Source of the DNA: Galeopsis tetrahit
Lineage: Eukaryota > Streptophyta > Magnoliopsida > Lamiales > Lamiaceae
Direction: 5' to 3'
Assembly: GCA_963675135.1 (NCBI GenBank)
Contig: OY776128.1
Coordinates: 69,508,670-69,572,669 of the forward strand
Length of the DNA stretch: 64,000 nt
The translations under genes were made by a program, and so were the position numbers. The notes beneath the pieces were generated by a model that worked only from the letters and a program-made list of their open reading frames with translations, had not been told where the DNA came from and searched no databases. Shown here in pieces: positions 9,201-19,981 of the stretch; position 1 is the stretch's first letter, and each line of letters begins with the position of its first letter.

Positions 9201-10137
9201 CCTCAGCAATCTTCTTTTGAGCCTCTACTTTGGATGGCTCCTCTTCTTCTTCAGCAGCAGAGTCATGAGCAGACTCTTCTGCCTCTTCAACAACATCTTT
9301 GGAAGATGCTTCAGCTAACAACTTCCTCCTCTCTTCTTTCAACCTTGCTGCCTCAGCAAGAGCTTCCTTCCTTAAGTAATATTTGGAGATGTGGAAGGTC
9401 TTATGAGGTCCCATCTTGTACTTTCTGGGGAGTATTTCTGGAAGGATGATACTCAGCTTGTTGACAAAGCTGACTGTTGATGTCACCTTCCATTCTCTTG
9501 ACTGTAAGTCCAAGGTCACCTTCTTGGCCTCAAGAGCAATTATATCCAGAAATAGTCCTTGCCAATCTCCATCAATCTGATCCCAGATTGCAGCCATAAC
9601 TCTAACCTTTAGAGTAGTAACAGCATCATGACTGAATGTGTTACCTAGCAGCATCTTGCCTGCTATATCCATCAGGGTTTGAAACTTAGGTTCAAGTTGG
9701 GATTTCTTGAGCCTAGTGGCATCAATAGCCTTTATTCTTCCATCAGTAAACATCTCCATATACTCTTTTTCTCTATTCATGATGTAGTTGGAGATATTTA
9801 CCTTCCCCCTTGACAAGCCAAACACTTCCTGAAGAATTTCCCTTGTTACCTTGACCTTGTGTCCACCCATGACACTTTCGACATAAGATCCCTTCATCAC
9901 AGCGTTTGCATAGAAAGCCAGCACATCTTGTTCATAAACATTGGTGGGTGCTGCTTCCAGAAAATCTCGCAGGTTGAGGTTGATGCAGCGAAGAAGGATC
10001 TCCTTGTTTTCTGCTTTGTGTTTGCCCTTGAAAAACAGAGCATTCTCTGTGAACATCTTCCCTTCCTTGGACCACTTTGCAGCATCCAAGGTGCCAGTGC
10101 TCTTGGTCTTCTCGTCGTAAATTTCAATGATTGCCAT
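6238..10137 (-). CDS. Intact 1299-aa extra ORF of the copia element (plant-transposon-protein N-domain, coiled coil)
   Basis: A single uninterrupted frame of 1299 codons lies between RNase H and the polypurine tract on the same strand as gag and pol, the place where Sireviruses carry the so-called envelope-like ORF. The first ~230 residues resemble the putative plant transposon protein domain found in many such ORFs (recognised by pattern around FLEAAPTNVYEQDVLAFYAN). Residues ~270-560 are acidic, then Pro/Thr/Gln-rich. An Ala/Pro/Glu/Asp repeat lies near 700-730. A long coiled coil covers ~880-1030 and a Lys-rich helix ~1090-1150. The C-terminal ~150 residues look globular (PRWYPLKKKWQ onward). 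I see no signal peptide or membrane segment, so a true envelope role is not supported. A TATATATA sequence about 120 bases upstream could drive it separately. Its survival beside broken gag and pol is notable. Confidence 0.75.
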   Translation of the reverse strand: MAIIEIYDEKTKSTGTLDAAKWSKEGKMFTENALFFKGKHKAENKEILLRCINLNLRDFLEAAPTNVYEQDVLAFYANAVMKGSYVESVMGGHKVKVTREILQEVFGLSRGKVNISNYIMNREKEYMEMFTDGRIKAIDATRLKKSQLEPKFQTLMDIAGKMLLGNTFSHDAVTTLKVRVMAAIWDQIDGDWQGLFLDIIALEAKKVTLDLQSREWKVTSTVSFVNKLSIILPEILPRKYKMGPHKTFHISKYYLRKEALAEAARLKEERRKLLAEASSKDVVEEAEESAHDSAAEEEEEPSKVEAQKKIAEDDDDNQTLAQRRYLIRSGLISPSDSDATPTASPLKQAGTSNPPLTFTPSKLSKGQKRKKNTSSFTKKTKKSRLPTPMSIAPISSFNPSDESNPSEPLNTDIQVPADTHTAEEKTQPQLPIEPQLPNPADVQPADNQTQTTSTPPTDDQTQIISTILADIQTTDIQDHQAQTSTDLQVETEPDQQTQNPAEEQITEDQSQLPTQQEEITSQIPADTHTAEENAPATQTPTITVPSAPVDMAPEDLVQDGPSQPQFRMVHYPMCQTEKIMRMKIANLLKSTTPGVDENSIQFEQVLRVCTWIELRRDDVDDLPEVMEGMVGKENFLDWEMEQKEVAQVRSFAQLLSDEALTAVCNRILGIPTADVSIPEGSSDQQTAEQAKLMESAAPALVEDSAAPAEDSAAPAPAEDSAASADKEKIDREVVRVPAHFKPSDNLTHFIDDQEDAGRRIMTHLTKATTCYLNEEYLSAEERGKALIVHPKPQGTPSTSTPSVDHTADICSQVKAAIDLHFEKGLGLQLGRYVEKAAREQKTRLHDQILDIEDKFGEALHQQIGEYLSTYQKLSADTSKRFADLYTDEMHRMETTYTSRIEEAEARAKEGQALLKAAAEENEKLQTQLKETATKLEALTTRFEAASSSNSHAEVLEHSITHLTQVAKVNAMALKQTLTVEIMNSMKPFAAALAEAKKGEDVLIKALEKSTAQQAELVVAQDDLTETLGGLKSKIKNRQGKGKEIALEDTQARTQAPAKSLQITAPLEQVPEKRMTRKRKADEQAQSAQTSKKSAPAEPTAEEKEALELKKKKLLEAQELKQKKLNDAKAVKAKFERRIAKLGKAMKDKAQEDSVLVFDSNYVDYLALQDELPRWYPLKKKWQIQHHIVRKFGPLPSYEEEFLQFSQFMNIEDPEFWEEIVKTAKGLDNCRILTPEEPKWDAPLLDSGRANMIEIKKILYKIYEEENVTDVQHMEEVRARLYLAYRICRSEDLMKTTLEV

Positions 10138-12039
10138 AGTATACTTTGAGTGTTAGGTTTTGAGAGCTTGAAAGAAATTTGCAGAACGAGAGAGTATTGA
10201 GAGCAATTGAGTAATGTGAGCGAAAGGGTTTGGAAGAGGTTTAAGGGTGTGTATATATACTCCAACAATTCTTGATCTAACGGTCAGATTTGGGTTTAAT
10301 TGTGGAGTAGAGCCCAAGATTTTCCTTCTTTGATTTCGGGCCTTTCTTTACATTTGCCGGCTGAATTTGCCATGTGGAAACAGTTGATTTGCTGGCAATT
10401 TGGTAATTGAGTATTAATGACATCATTACCAAAAATAGCCGTTGTGACTAATTTTGTGGCAAGAATTGATCATCAAGGCCGTTTTTTATAAGTGAATTGC
10501 ATTCCTTATATAGGCCAATTTGTTTAATTACATTCAGGAATAAATCTAGAATGAATTACATGATCAAAGATAGTCATTAAACTCTAAAATCAAGTGATCT
10601 GGTCAGCAGAGTGATGTCTTCTGATTTCTTCAAGAGGTCTGCTGATTTTCCTTGAAAGTCTTCTGGTCAGCTGAGTTGGTCTTCTGATCAGCTGAGTGGA
10701 GGATTGAGATTTGCTGAGTAAATCTTCTGTGCTTTGAAGGTCCAACCTGGCTTGATGGATCCTTCGTTGTTGCTGTGATGATCCAACCTGGATGATGGAT
10801 CTTCCAGCTTTATTGTGAGTGGTGATCCAACCTGGTTTGATGGATCTTCCAGCTCTATCTGAATCAAGTAGGACCATCAAATCAATATGTAGATGATCAG
10901 CCTGGATGATATCCCACTGGTTCAGATTGCCCTTACCATCTGATGCTCCTCATCATCAGATGGGTTGTAGCATCAAATGTGTCCTTTTTGAATTTCTTCG
11001 CTTCTCTTGAAGGAGAAGGAAGATTGGAAGAGGCTTCAATGGAGTCTGAAGAGAGGGCCATGGACTTAGCCTTCATGTTCTGTTTAGACACAATAGCTTT
11101 TGATAACAAGCTCTCAATGTAGAACTTCCCCCTGGAGAAGAAGCTCTGCTTGCTTGCTACTTTGTCTTCTCCATCTCTCTTTCCTCTAGTTTTCAATAAG
11201 GACGTCTCTCTTTCCTCTAGTTTTCATAGGCAAACTCATGTTGAGTAAGCCAAGTGTGCTGATCTGCATCATCTTCATCTTCTGGACAAAGCTTCATCTC
11301 CTTCACCCAAGACCTTGGTTGAAGGATGATCTCCATTCCATCTCTTCTCTCGATTGTCTCCATTCCTGAAACAGAAAATAATAGTTAGTGATTTGTGTTC
11401 TTTGGTGTTCTCATAACTTCCTCCTTTTATAGGGGTAGAAATGAGGTAGTGGAGTGAAAGATGACAAAACTATAGAGTTGATAGGTCTGAATTTCTGAAA
11501 AGTTACTTCTTAAGATCAACAGTGAGATTCTTGATCTAAGGGTTCATATTTAAAGATATTCAGACTTTATCTTATGGAATGCAGAAATTATAAATTTTTT
11601 AGCAAGAGTTATTTGAAATCCGTACAGTGCATGCATACTGTTGAGTCGGTGAGGATGGTGTATTAATCCAACCAAGTATAACTCAATAGTATACTGTATG
11701 TATGTATATAAATAAAGTATTTTATGAAGAATAGTTTATTATTATACATAGTATACACTGCTTAGAGTAAAGAAATCAAATAACTTTGTTCAAGTCTGCT
11801 GTATATATATATATATATATATATGTGTGATATGCAATGCAGATTTTAGAGTATTTCATCAAGGATTCTTAAGGTATCATTGATTCCCCCTTGATTAGAT
11901 GACTCTATGTTTTCCCTCAGCTTTATTTGTCTTCATCGGGAATGAACTTACCTGAAGATGAGGGTGTCTATTCACCTCATCTGATCCTCCTAGTCTTCTG
12001 CAATTGTATCAGCTGAGGTTTTCAGCTGATCTTTGCTCT
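10138..12039. other. Copia spacer between pol and the extra ORF
   Basis: No credible gene. It holds three copies of a TCCAACCTGG-nTTGATGGAT motif (starting near 10741, 10782 and 10826), clusters of CTTCTGATCAGCTGA-like words that are also common in the LTRs, a (TA)n run at about 11803-11824, and another TA-rich stretch near 11690-11720. Long spacers with family-specific repeats in this position are known in Sireviruses. The short minus frames at 10590-10880 and 10933-11196 show no domain. Confidence 0.6.
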
Positions 12040-15000
12040 TCATGTGCTTGGATCCAGGAGTCCTAAGCTGTAGCATAGGGTCTTGAATCTTTCTTCAGCT
12101 AGGGGCTTAGTCAAGATGTCTGCTCTTTGGATATCTGTGTGAATTTTCTCCATCTTGATGTCCTTCTTTTCAAGGTGGTCTCTTATGAAGTGGTGTCGAA
12201 TGTCGACATGCTTGCACCTTGTGTGGAGGACTGGATTTTGAGTGATGGCAATGGCACTGCTGCTATCACAATAAATAGGGACTTCTCTTGCCTCTACATT
12301 GTAATCCTTGAGTTGTTGAACTAGCCCGAGCAGCTGACTACAACAACTACCAGCTGCCATATATTCTGCTTCAGTGGTGGAGGTTGCAATTGAGGTTTGC
12401 TTCTTAGAGAACCATGATATCAGTTTGTTGCCTAGAAATTGACAGGTTCCAGATGTGGATTTCCTATCAATTCTACATCCTCCATAGTCTGAGTCAGAAT
12501 AGCCACTCAATTCTAGATTGTCATCAGCAGGGTACCATAGTCCTAGGTTGACTGTTCCTTTTAGGTACTTGAGAATCTTCCTTGCTGCTTCTAGATGACT
12601 TTGCTTTGGGTTTGCTTGAAACCTAGCACATACTCCTACAGCAAATGTTATGTCTGGTCTGCTAGCTGTAAGGTATAGTAGAGATCCAATCAGTGCTCTA
12701 TATTCAGCTTGATCAACTGCCTTTCCAGACTCATCTGGTTCCATTTTGAAAGATGTCATCATTGGAATCTGTAACACCCGTAATTTTCAACCACCATAAA
12801 TTATTGAAATGCAAAAGATAATATTTCAATATAAATAAATTAAGATATACATATGTTCATATATATATATTAATATTTTAATAAAATAAATAGATTAATA
12901 TACCTAATAATTAGGAGTTATAAGTTACGTATGTATATATATATATAATATTTATTTTAAACTAAGTATTTTATGATATATTTTAAGCGTGAGTTTCTCT
13001 TCTTATTTATTTTAAGATTTCAAACTCTATAATTTATAACATTACTTGATTTACTCATTATTTCAAAATTTCGGATTTTTACCTCTCTCGCTCACTCTCG
13101 GTTAATATTCCACACTAGCACAATGGAATCAAGGAATATTCCCTCTTGATTCCATCTATCCAAATTGCAAAACTGAAATGCCTGCAAGCCATTTAATAGT
13201 CTCGTACAAGTTGTTTTGTTGGGATGAAAGGATGTTTTGTTATAGAGTGATAGGTGTCACCAAATTAGTGGTTAGTAGATTCTATAAATAGGTATCCTTG
13301 TGTTTCTCTTTCAATTCTTTAATACAAATCAAAACCCTATTGAATATGGCAGCTATCATCTACCTTTCTTCTGACCCTTTTTCAAACTCCATCAAGAAAT
13401 GAGACATCAAATTCCTACAGTGTGTTGTGTTCTCCCTGGGTTAAACATTGTTGCAGTCTCTCCCTTTATTTCAGCAGCTGCCCTCCTTTCTTTTGAAGCA
13501 TTGTAAATGTTCTTCTCCCTTACTCATGTTTATGTTATCTTTTAAGGTTTCTTGCACTGTGTATAGTAGTGTTGATTTGAGTAGGCAAGTGTTTTGGGTT
13601 TGCTAGTGTGTATCTACTGAGTTGAGGCTATGTTGGGACAAACCATTTTCCTTCTGCGTAACTTTTACAATTTTAAAACTGCCCTTCTTTCATATATTTG
13701 TAAAGCCAATTTACATTGGTGTTTATAGGTTTTAAAAGTTGCCTTTCTTTTTATATTTGCAAATCAGTATTAGCGATGGGTGGTCTACCTCTGTTTCTAT
13801 TTTATGTTAACTACCCAGTAGTTTTATATATGCATATATATATATATAATAATGAAGGTGTACAGAGTCTACGTTGCTCTGTTTACACAAAATAATTTAT
13901 TTGGGTAGCACCTTTTTATAGATAAGCCTTTACACTCAATCTTGTAATTTTATATAAAAATATTAATATCTAATATTTGTTTTATTTTATAGATTCTATT
14001 TAGTAGTTGTCGTAGGTTTATAAAATGTCAGTATCTTTATTTCTTTTGCTCATATACCGTAAATCATATATTTATTAAATTAATAATAATATACATATTA
14101 GTTATTTATTAATTAGTTTATTATAGTGATAACTCTAAGTTACATTATTTTTTAATTTTTAGGTGACGAGACTCTCATGCGTTAAACCAATCCACGTATT
14201 TACGAGACTACTAAAGATTTAAGGTGGGGTTTTCTTACACTTTGTCACTTTTAAATGTTATGTGAATTTAATTGTTGCTTGACTACATGATCATATGTTT
14301 ATGCTTATGCTTATTATGGGTTATCTCGACGGAAAGGTCGTTGTAACTAGCGGGGACTACGGTCCGGGATGGTAAGATCCTTGGGGGCAACTCCACCGTA
14401 TACAGATTGGCCAATTTAATTGGTCAATATATGGAAGACTTATTTACGCATGTTTGTGAGTTATGATTTTATTTGCATTTATATTTAACGGTGACAAAGG
14501 GGACCCCACTGAGCTAGTTGTTTTGCTCACCCCAATCTATTTAACATTTTACAGATTGACGGAGTTGCGGTGGAGGGTCGGTGGATGTGGATGTCTTGTC
14601 ATGCAATGTTTTCCTCTATATTAGTTTGAATTTAATTTAGTTGCATCTTGACTTAAGCACATTTTTAATTTATGCGCCACTTTAACTTCTTTGAAGTAAG
14701 TATTTATGTTTTGCTTGAATTAAAATTCGGTAATGATTTTATTTAAGTAATGATTTTATTTAAGTAATTTGAGTTTTATTTAATCTTCCGCTGCAAATCC
14801 TTTTAAAAATTTATAAACTCGAGTTACAATAGCATTCAAGGTAGAAGTATGGTGTTTTCATCTAGGCCCTAAAGTCGGGATGTGACAGAATCCTTGCAGT
14901 CTTGCTTTGTAGAGCTTTGAATCTTTCTAATAGGCTCTTGGTATACTTGGATTGGTTGATGAAAATCCCTTCTGAACTCTGCTTGACTTGAAGTCCTAGG

Positions 15001-17447
15001 AAATAATTCATCTCACCCATCATGCTCATTTCAAACTTTCCTTGCATAAGTTCAGAGAACTTCTTGCACATCTCTTGATTGGGTGATCCAAATATAATAT
15101 CATCTACATATATTTGCACCATTAGGATGTCTTCTCCTTCTTGTATTCTGAAAAGAGTTCTATCCACTTTGCCTTTTGTATATCCATTGTCAAGTAGGAA
15201 TTGTGACAATGTGTCATACCAAGCTCTAGGGGCTTGTTTTAGACCATAGAGAGCCTTCTTCAGTCGATATACTTGATCGCCTTTTTCAAATCCTGGAGGA
15301 TGCTCTACATATACTTCTTCTACCAGAATACCATTTAGAAAAGCACTCTTGACATCCATTTGATATACCTTGAAGCCCATATATGATGCATAAGCTAGAA
15401 ACAGTCGAATGGCTTCTAATCTGGCTACTGGAGCAAAAGTTTCATCATAGTCAATCCCTTCAGATTGTGAATATCCTTTTGCAACTAGCCTTGCCTTATT
15501 TCTAGTTATCACATCATTTTCGTCCTTCTTGTTCTTGAATACCCACTTTGTTCCTACTACATTGTGGTTTTCAGGACGATCTACCAATTCCCAGACTTCA
15601 TTTCTTTCGAATTGGTTTAGTTCTTCTTGCATAGCAGTGATCCAATTGCTATCTGTCATTGCTTCTTCTATGTCAGCTGGTTTAATGTTGGATAGGAAAG
15701 CACACCAGCAGAACATAGATGATTGTGAGTTCTGATTCAGTTGTCTTCTGGTCTTGACACCTGAGTCAGCTCCTCCTAAGATGAGGTTTGATGGATGGTT
15801 GTTTCTCCATGTATGCCTCACAGGAGTATCTGCATTGGATGAGCTTGGATTCTCATCTGATCTAGTGCCATCAGGAGGGTTGGCTTGATTAGGTCGATCA
15901 TCATCTGTATCTTGTGTGTCAAAGAGATCATTCCCCCTGGCATTTGGGATTGGTGCATCTTGATTCTGGTCAGCTTGTCCTGCTTGAGTTTGAGATCTAG
16001 TGATAGGTCTATGAGGCTTATCTTCCTCTGGTTCTTCAGGAAAAGGTTCATTTACTTCAATGAACTCATCTGGATTGGGCTTGATCACTAGATGTCTCAT
16101 CTGATCTGCAGCTGAGTTTGTTTCTACTGCATTCTTTTCACAAGATTCATCAAAAACAACATGAGGTGTTTCTTCCACAAGAAGGGTTCGTTTGTTGAGT
16201 ACTCTAAATGCTTTGCTAGTAGAGGAGTATCCTAAGAATATCCCCTCGTCTGCTTTGGCATCAAAAGCATTCAACTTACTCTTCCCATTGTTGTGAATGA
16301 AACACTTACAACCAAATATATGAAAGTAAGATACTCTAGGTTTTCTTCCTTTCCACAGTTCATATGGGGTTTTCTCATGAATTTTGTGAATACCTGGCCT
16401 GTTTTGAGTGTGACAAGCTGTGTTGATGGCTTCTGCCCATAGCTTCTTAGGAGTGGAAAATTCAGCAAGGAGTGTTCTGGCAGCTTCCTTGAGTGTTCTG
16501 ACTCTTCTTTCAGCTACACCATTCTGCTGTGGTGTTCTTGCTGCACTTGTCTCATGCTGAATACCATTAGAAGTACAATAGGCAATAATATAAGAGTTAA
16601 TGAATTCAGTGCCTTTGTCACTTCTAATTTTCACAATTGGTTCTCCTTTCTCTACTTGGATCCTCTTCAATAGTTCAGGAAGCTTCTGCTGTGTTTCACT
16701 CTTCTTGTATAAGAAGATAACCCAAGTAAACTTGGAATAGTCATCTACAACAATAAGAGTGTACTTCCTCCCTGTTAGAGTGGTTGGAGTGATTGGTCCA
16801 AAGAGATCCATGTGAAGCAATTCAAGAACTCTGCTAGTTGATGTTGTCTTCTTGGTCTTGAAGGAGACCTTTGTTTGCTTTCCTTGTTGACATGCATCAC
16901 ATACATGATCTTTACAGTAGAGTTCATTAGGCAGACCATCAACTAAGGATTCCCTTGCTAACTTGTTCATAGTCTTAAAGTTCAGATGACTAAGACGTTT
17001 GTGCCATAGCCAGCTGACATCTTTAGGGCTCTTCACAAGCAGACATGTATCCTTAGGACAGTTGTTCCAATTTGCAAGATACATACTTCCCTTTCTAGAT
17101 CCTGTTAGAAGGTTTTGTTTTGTTCTTTTATCACTTATGAGACACTCATCTTTAGAGAATTTGACTGAGTAACCAGTGTCACAAAAATGAGAAACAGATA
17201 ATAAATTAAACTTAAGACCTTCTACATATGATACATCATGTACCTCAATGTCACCATTTTTAAGGGTGCCATATCCTTTTGTGTTACCATGCGCGTTATC
17301 ACCAAAGAAGACTTTTGGACCTTTCTTCTCTATGTAGTTGGTCAGCAGGGCTTTGGTTCCTGTCATGTGAGTTGAGCATCCACTATCTATGTACCAAGTT
17401 TCTCCTGCTAGACCTCCTCTTCTGTATAGGTCCCTCCTTTCCTGCAA
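12040..17447 (-). pseudogene. pol: Copia pol polyprotein, split by a solo LTR
   Basis: Reading the minus strand, 17447-14888 encodes in order a protease active site (DSG at residues 21-23), a GAG-pre-integrase zinc-binding segment (~120-190), the integrase core (~208-330; Asp of MDLFGP, Asp of RSDKGTEF, Glu of NGVAERR), then a copia reverse transcriptase with YVDD near residue 780. The frame is broken at 14887 by the inserted LTR and resumes at 12769-12040 with the end of RT and RNase H (SRPDI, DSDYGG, TEAEY, ADILTKPL). The gag-pol junction has a stop near 17452, followed by a splice-acceptor-like TTTTCTTGCAG. The first methionine of the long frame is therefore not a demonstrated start, and the N-terminus probably extends upstream. 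Confidence 0.9.
12770..14887 (+). mobile_element. Solo LTR, probably of a chromovirus-type Ty3/gypsy element, 2118 bp
   Basis: The insert starts TGTAACACCC and ends GGGATGTGACA, a near-perfect terminal inverted repeat of the type seen in Tekay/Del chromovirus LTRs. It is flanked by the perfect 5-bp duplication GAATC (12765-12769 and 14888-14892). No internal coding region is present, so it is a solo LTR left by LTR-LTR recombination. A TATA box (TCTATAAATAGG near 13282) reads on the plus strand, which suggests plus orientation. It splits the copia pol, so it is the youngest layer of the nest. Confidence 0.92.
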
Positions 17448-17555
17448 GAAAAGTTAAGTCTTAGGTACCCATTTTGTTTTGGGTCCTTGGGTGTTAGTAC
17501 TACCCTTGGGAACCCACATATACATTGGTCGTTTGAACAACCTTGAGCACTTGAG

Positions 17556-19855
17556 TTATTTCCCTCGGGCATCACAGAACCAAATCTTACCAGTCAACAC
17601 CTTGGACTGATCTGATTTGTTCTTAGTGTCAGCTAAGTAATAGTCAAATGGTTTCCCTTTATAGGAGTGTACATACATGATCTTTTGACTAGTTACATTC
17701 GGCCTGGGTGCATTAGCTGGTCGATGCACACGATTATATGGACCATACTCTTCTGTTCTCACAATATCATAAGAGATAGGGGGTGCAAAGAGAACAGATT
17801 TGTTTGAAGAAGACCTCTTCTTCTTGGCTGGAGCAGCATACAGCTGAGACTGTCTCAAACGAGATGGTCTAGGCTGTTTGTTGTTCCTCTGTACAGGCTT
17901 GGGGTTAGCTTGTCCTTTACCCTTTTTGGTTTTGGGATAGTTAGCCTTAGCTGGTACAGATGCCTTTTGGTTCATATTAGGTTCATTGTGTTTAGAACAC
18001 TCACCCTTTTCATGTGTCTGAGTAGTGCACTTGTTAGGTGTACTACCCCCAGCTGGAGAGGATGTAGATGGATTAAGTTCATAGCCAAAACCCATCTTAT
18101 TACCATTTGATCTATAATACTCAGAGATACTTTCAATAGTAGTAGAAGCTTTATTGAACTCTGATATATTTTGATTTAGGCATTCCTTCTCCTTTTCTAA
18201 GAGCTTGTGTGCTTGGAAGAGGTCATCGAACTTGGATTGTAGTGAACGAAGTTCCTTAGTTTCTAAAGCTTGAGTTTGTAACATCCCCTCATACAACTGA
18301 GTTATTGTGGTATTTTCTTCCTTAAGAAGCTCCACTTCTTTGGTCAATCTTTCATTCATTGTGACCAACTCGGGGGTGTTATCAAACTTAGTCTTTTTCA
18401 ACTTGGTAATTTCTTTCCTTAGACCCTTGTTCTCCTCTTCCACTTCTATAAAAGCTCTAGTGGCAATATCCAGATCACCTTTTACCTTTCTTAAAGATTG
18501 ATAATAGGTGTCTTCTGATTCGCCTTCAGATGAGTTTATCTCATCTGATTGTGAAAAAATAGGTGAATGGAAAGTAGTAGTATAGGAGTTTACCTCATTT
18601 TCACCTATGGCCATCATAGCTAGGTCATCTGAGTCATCTGAGAAGATTTGACAGTCTGGTGATGTAGGGAGTTCATCACTTTGATATTCAGATTCTTCAG
18701 TCACCATAGCTTTCTTTTCTGAATTTCTCCTTGGCCTTCTTTCTTCTTTGTCATCCAAATCCAGCTCAGGACATTCATAGACATAGTGTCCTGGTTTGCG
18801 ACAATTAAAGCATGATCTAGGTTTCTGATTTGAGTTGCCTTTCCTTGGAGGAGTGGCATCTCTTCTTCTAGATCCTCGGCTGTCAGATGACTCCACATCC
18901 TTTCTAGGATGTCTTTCTGGTGTTCTTTCTCTGGAACCTCTGGAGGGTGAACTTGCTCTTCTATCTTTGTAGTTTCTATAGAATTTTCTATATTTGCTGT
19001 TGAGAGTGTTCATCCTTTCGAATCTCTTGATCATAAGAGCCATTTGTTCCTTCAGACTCATGTCTGATCCTTCACAGTCTTCTGTTTTCAGAGAGGTCTT
19101 GCCAGATGAGGTACTTGCAGTTTTTGTATTGGCTGCCTTGAAGGCTACAGTCTTGGAGGTAGATGGGGTTGCAGTTGGCTCATCACTTCCTGAGTTTTCT
19201 TCTCTTTCCAGATCATATTCATGAGCTTTTAGGTTCTGAAATAGAGTTTGAGCAGACCACTTCTTGATATCTTGAGTATCCTTGATGATGGTCTTCTTGA
19301 GTCTCCATTTCTTGGTTAGAGAGTCTAAGATCTTTAGATTTTTCTCTCTATTTGTATATTTCTTGCCCAGAGATTCTATCTCATTGATGATCTTGGTAAA
19401 TCTATTGTCTAGCTGATCAATAGACTCTTCTGGTTGCATCTTGAAGTGTTCGAACTTCTTGACTGCTGTAGACAACTTGGATTCCTTGATCAGCTCAGTT
19501 CCTTCACAGAGAAGTGCCAATGCCTCCCACATCTCTTTGGCTGACTCACAGTGGATTACCTTTGCAATGTACTCATTGGAAGGGTTTGCATTATGTAATC
19601 TTGAGCAATGCTATCAAGATTTGATTGCTTCATCTCTTCTGGTGTGAGATCCTTCATGGGCTTGGGAACCAGTTCTCCAACTGGGACTTCTGGATCACCA
19701 TTTGCAGTGTTGACTGTCATGATGGTGATTGGGCCTTCTGTGATTACTGACCACATCTTGTAGTGAACTGATGTGAGATTCTTCCTCATCCTGATCTTCC
19801 AGTAATCATAATCCTCTACTGAAAACTTAGGCAACTTTCGCATATTAGCACTCAT
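17556..19855 (-). pseudogene. gag: Copia (Sirevirus-type) gag, frameshifted
   Basis: The N-terminal frame 19855-19556 (MSANMRKLPKF) is the start of a DUF4219/UBN2-type copia gag. It shifts by one base near 19590 and continues in another frame down to a TAA at 17556. The second part has the UBN2 region, a Ser/Arg-rich stretch, one CCHC zinc knuckle (CFNCRKPGHYVYEC), a long coiled coil (ATRAFIEVEEENKGL onward), and a basic C-terminus. Length and order fit Sirevirus gag. The frameshift makes the protein non-functional in this copy. Confidence 0.88.
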
Positions 19856-19966
19856 GCTGTATGAGTTTTCAAAAACAAGTTTTCCAAAAAGATCTGTTCA
19901 AGGGGACTACAGAAAGACTCCCTCAAGTCTTCTGATAATCTAGAGACAGTAGTCCGTTAGAACCAC

Positions 19967-19979
19967 TGCTCTGATACCA
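19967..19979 (-). other. Primer binding site, initiator tRNA-Met
   Basis: The minus strand reads TGGTATCAGAGCA two bases inside the 5' LTR end (GGACCAACA). This is the standard copia primer site complementary to the 3' end of initiator Met-tRNA. Confidence 0.9.
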
Positions 19980-19981
19980 CT

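Noticed and set aside
6238..10137. Retroviral-type envelope protein
   Set aside because: No signal peptide, no transmembrane helix and no fusion-peptide-like segment are visible in the 1299 residues. Only its position matches the envelope-like ORFs of Sireviruses.
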